A stretch of DNA of 7,331 bases. Source: Oscillospiraceae bacterium (GTDB lineage Bacteria; Bacillota_A; Clostridia; Oscillospirales; Oscillospiraceae). Below the pieces are notes generated by a model, which saw only the letters and a list, made by a program, of their open reading frames with translations, ran no database searches and was not told the origin of the DNA. Of the stretch, positions 5,793 through 7,331 are shown piece by piece (the stretch's first letter is position 1; each line of letters begins with the position of its first letter). A program made the translations under genes and the position numbers. The stretch is taken from assembly GCA_017455225.1 (NCBI GenBank), contig JAFTBL010000070.1, forward strand, positions 1 through 7,331. The letters run 5' to 3'.

Positions 5793-5821
5793 ATGATATC
5801 TCAATCGGCTTTGTTTGTCAA
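5793..5821 (-). promoter_or_regulatory. Main promoter of the surface operon
   Basis: On the minus strand TTGACA (5821-5816) is followed by a 17-nt spacer and TATCAT (5798-5793). This is a full -35 match and a 5/6 -10 match at ideal spacing, as for a housekeeping sigma-A promoter. Transcription should begin near 5786, giving a leader of about 100 nt before the CpsC-like gene. Confidence 0.75.
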
Positions 5822-5880
5822 GCAATATTCTTCTCCCGTGTCCGCCTTTTTTCCGTTCGCCCGATCCCTCTTCTTTGCCT

Positions 5881-5954
5881 TAATATTATCAATATTATCA
5901 AATTTTTTGCCAATATTAGCGCATTTTGCAGAATAGTTGTTGACAATCTTGGCA
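5881..5954. repeat. AT-rich repeats in the divergent control region
   Basis: AATATTATC occurs twice in tandem (5882-5890, 5891-5899) and once more as AATATTAGC (5912-5920). Within them TAATATT (5881-5887) and AATATTA (5891-5897) form a 7-bp inverted repeat around ATC. In addition, TGCCAATATT (5908-5917) and AATCTTGGCA (5945-5954) are inverted copies with one mismatch, centred 37 bp apart; the second overlaps the -35 edge and spacer of the kinase promoter. These look like operator or UP-element sequence. The rest of 5687-5996 holds the two promoters, the leader hairpin and ribosome binding sites; no convincing gene was found there. Confidence 0.4.
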
Positions 5955-5969
5955 TTTTTGTAGTATACT
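5940..5969 (+). promoter_or_regulatory. Promoter of the FGGY kinase gene
   Basis: TTGACA (5940-5945), an 18-nt spacer and TATACT (5964-5969) form a near-consensus sigma-A promoter. The start of transcription should be near 5976, leaving a leader of about 20 nt with the ribosome binding site GAGGGGGG (5982-5989), 7 nt before the ATG. It faces away from the surface-operon promoter, with about 118 bp between the two -35 boxes. Confidence 0.8.
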
Positions 5970-5996
5970 GTGCTGGTAAATGAGGGGGGTGGACCC

Positions 5997-7331
5997 ATGG
6001 AGCGCACATACTATTTAGGGTTGGATCAGGGCACCACCGGTGAAACCGCTCTGCTGCTGGACGGATCGCTGCGCGCCGTCGGGCGGGGCTACAGCGAGCA
6101 TCGCCAGCTCTATCCCCGCCCCGGCTGGGTGGAGCACGACCCGGAGGAGATCCTTTCTTCTCTGCTGCGGGCGGCGCAGCAGGCGCTGGCGGCCGCAGGC
6201 GCCTGTTGGCGTCAGGTGCGCGCCATCGGGCTTGACAATCAGGGCGAGACCTGCCTCATGTGGGACCGCCTGACCGGGGCTCCGGTGTACCCCGCCATCG
6301 TGTGGCAGGATCGGCGCACCGCCGCCGAAGCGGACGCGCTGGCCGCCTCTCACGGCCGGCAGATCCGGGAAATGACCGGCCTCACCCCCGACGCATACTT
6401 TTCCGCCACCAAGCTGCGCTGGATCCTGGACCACGTGCCCGGCGTCCGGGAGGGAGTGGCCGCCGGCCGTATCCTGGCCGGCACGCTGGACAGCTGGCTG
6501 ATCTGGCGGCTGACCGGCGGGGCGCGTCATGTGACCGACGCCGCCACCGCTTCCCGCACCATGCTCTGCAACATCCACACCGGGCAATGGGACGAGGAGC
6601 TTCTCGCGTGGGTAGGCGTCCCCCGCAGCATCCTGCCGGAGATCGTGCCCTGCGCCGGCGATTTCGGCGCCACCGATCCACGGCTCACCGGCGGTGCCGC
6701 CGTGCCCCTGCGGGGTCTGATCGTGGATCAGCAGGCGGCGCTGTACGGGCAGGGCTGCTATGCGCCCGGCGACGCCAAGGTCACCTACGGCACCGGCTGC
6801 TTCCTGCTGATGAACGCCGGGCCCCGGCCGCCGGCGCAGGACGGGCGATTGCTGACCTCGGTGGCCTGGCGGCTGGACGGGCAGACTCACTACGCGCTGG
6901 ACGCCGGGATCTACACGGCGGGCGCGGCGGTGCAGTGGCTGAAAAACCAGATGCAGATGATCGCCTCCGCCGCGGAGACGGAGACGCTGGCGCAGTCCGT
7001 GCCGGACAACGGCGGCGTGTATTTCGTGCCCGCCTTCTCCGGTCTGGCGGCGCCCTATTGGGATCAGTACGCCCGGGGCACTGTGGTAGGGCTCACCGGC
7101 GGCAGCACCCGCGCCCACTTGGTGCGCTCCACGCTGGAGAGCATCGCCTATCAGGTGGGCGAAAACCTTTCGCTGATGCGCAGCCAAAGCGGCCGCGACG
7201 TGCCCGTCATCCGGGCCGACGGCGGCATGACCGCCAACGGCTTTTTGATGCAATTCCAGGCGGACATCGCCGGCGTTCCCGTGGAGGTTCCGTCTCAGCC
7301 GGACGCCACGGCGCTGGGCGCCGCGCTGCTG
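5997..7331 (+). CDS. Glycerol-kinase-like FGGY carbohydrate kinase (3' end outside window)
   Basis: FGGY kinases transfer phosphate from ATP to a sugar or polyol; glycerol kinase makes glycerol 3-phosphate. The 445 residues present follow glycerol kinase almost end to end: GLDQGTTG (8-15), YPRPGWVEHDPEEI (39-52), IVWQDRRTA (101-109), FSATKLRWILDHV (135-147), the RTMLCNIHTG segment (187-196), VDQQAALYGQG (243-253), TYGTGCFLLMN (263-273), AFSGLAAPYWDQYARG (346-361), STLESIAYQ (378-386) and ADGGMTANGFLMQFQ (407-421). Catalytic-type Asp10 and Asp244 are kept, as are Glu84, Trp103 and Tyr134. Gly83 stands where E. coli glycerol kinase has Arg83, a substrate contact, and Thr17 where it has Arg17 in the ATP loop. 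The substrate may therefore be glycerol or another polyol. ATG 5997 has a strong ribosome binding site and its own promoter. The last part of the C-terminal domain, roughly 50 residues by comparison with glycerol kinase, is missing at the window edge. Confidence 0.88.
   Translation, partial: MERTYYLGLDQGTTGETALLLDGSLRAVGRGYSEHRQLYPRPGWVEHDPEEILSSLLRAAQQALAAAGACWRQVRAIGLDNQGETCLMWDRLTGAPVYPAIVWQDRRTAAEADALAASHGRQIREMTGLTPDAYFSATKLRWILDHVPGVREGVAAGRILAGTLDSWLIWRLTGGARHVTDAATASRTMLCNIHTGQWDEELLAWVGVPRSILPEIVPCAGDFGATDPRLTGGAAVPLRGLIVDQQAALYGQGCYAPGDAKVTYGTGCFLLMNAGPRPPAQDGRLLTSVAWRLDGQTHYALDAGIYTAGAAVQWLKNQMQMIASAAETETLAQSVPDNGGVYFVPAFSGLAAPYWDQYARGTVVGLTGGSTRAHLVRSTLESIAYQVGENLSLMRSQSGRDVPVIRADGGMTANGFLMQFQADIAGVPVEVPSQPDATALGAALL

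Noticed and set aside
5685..5936. Possible small plus-strand gene of 83 codons in the divergent control region
   Set aside because: It has no ribosome binding site, starts inside the CpsC-like gene and runs through the surface-operon promoter. It has hydrophobic stretches, but these follow from T-rich DNA.
5801..6007. Possible small minus-strand gene of 68 codons reaching back from the FGGY kinase start
   Set aside because: It would start inside the kinase gene, covers the kinase promoter and has no family features; the AT-rich control sequence explains the open frame.
6015..7253. Minus-strand open frame (412 codons) opposite the FGGY kinase
   Set aside because: Gly/Ala/His/Arg-rich shadow of a very GC-rich gene whose plus-strand product matches glycerol kinase along its full visible length.

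Overview
The window looks like a chromosomal segment from a GC-rich, Gram-positive member of the Clostridia, probably an Oscillospiraceae/Ruminococcaceae-type gut anaerobe. This placement is an inference. It rests on the rpsF-ssb-rpsR order, a class B sortase paired with an SPQTG-type substrate, a CpsBCD-type bacterial tyrosine kinase module, a zinc-type S18, strong AGGAGG-like ribosome binding sites and GC-rich codon use broken by AT-rich promoters. No tRNA, rRNA, CRISPR array, insertion sequence or prophage gene was seen.

Layout. (1) 1-917, plus strand: the 3' end of rpsF (ribosomal protein S6), ssb and rpsR (S18), closed by a strong hairpin terminator that works in both directions. A perfect 8-bp hairpin sits on the ssb stop codon. 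(2) 935-5821, minus strand: a compact six-gene run read right to left. It encodes a Wzz/CpsC-like chain-length and kinase-activator membrane protein, a CpsD-like BY tyrosine kinase, a CpsB-like PHP tyrosine phosphatase, a class B sortase, a small secreted protein with an SPQTG sorting signal, and an LCP (LytR-CpsA-Psr) glycopolymer ligase. The first two genes overlap by ATGA, the phosphatase and sortase overlap by GTGA, and the other gaps are 31 nt or less, so this is very probably one operon. A consensus promoter lies at 5793-5821, followed by a leader of about 100 nt with a perfect 10-bp hairpin. Two overlapping promoter-like sequences in the last codons of the sortase gene could give the surface protein and the LCP ligase their own transcription. 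(3) 5687-5996: a divergent, AT-rich control region with both promoters and several inverted and direct repeats. (4) 5997-7331, plus strand: a glycerol-kinase-like FGGY kinase cut by the window end. It has non-standard residues at two positions expected in glycerol kinase.

How the genes may work together. CpsC, CpsD and CpsB form the known phosphotyrosine switch that controls export or length of a surface polysaccharide. LCP enzymes join such polymers to peptidoglycan, and sortases join proteins to peptidoglycan. Here the polymer switch, the polymer ligase, a protein ligase and a single protein substrate sit in one transcription unit, with no glycosyltransferase, flippase or polymerase gene in view. 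That combination is the most interesting feature of the window. It suggests a self-contained cell-surface attachment module acting on a polymer made elsewhere.
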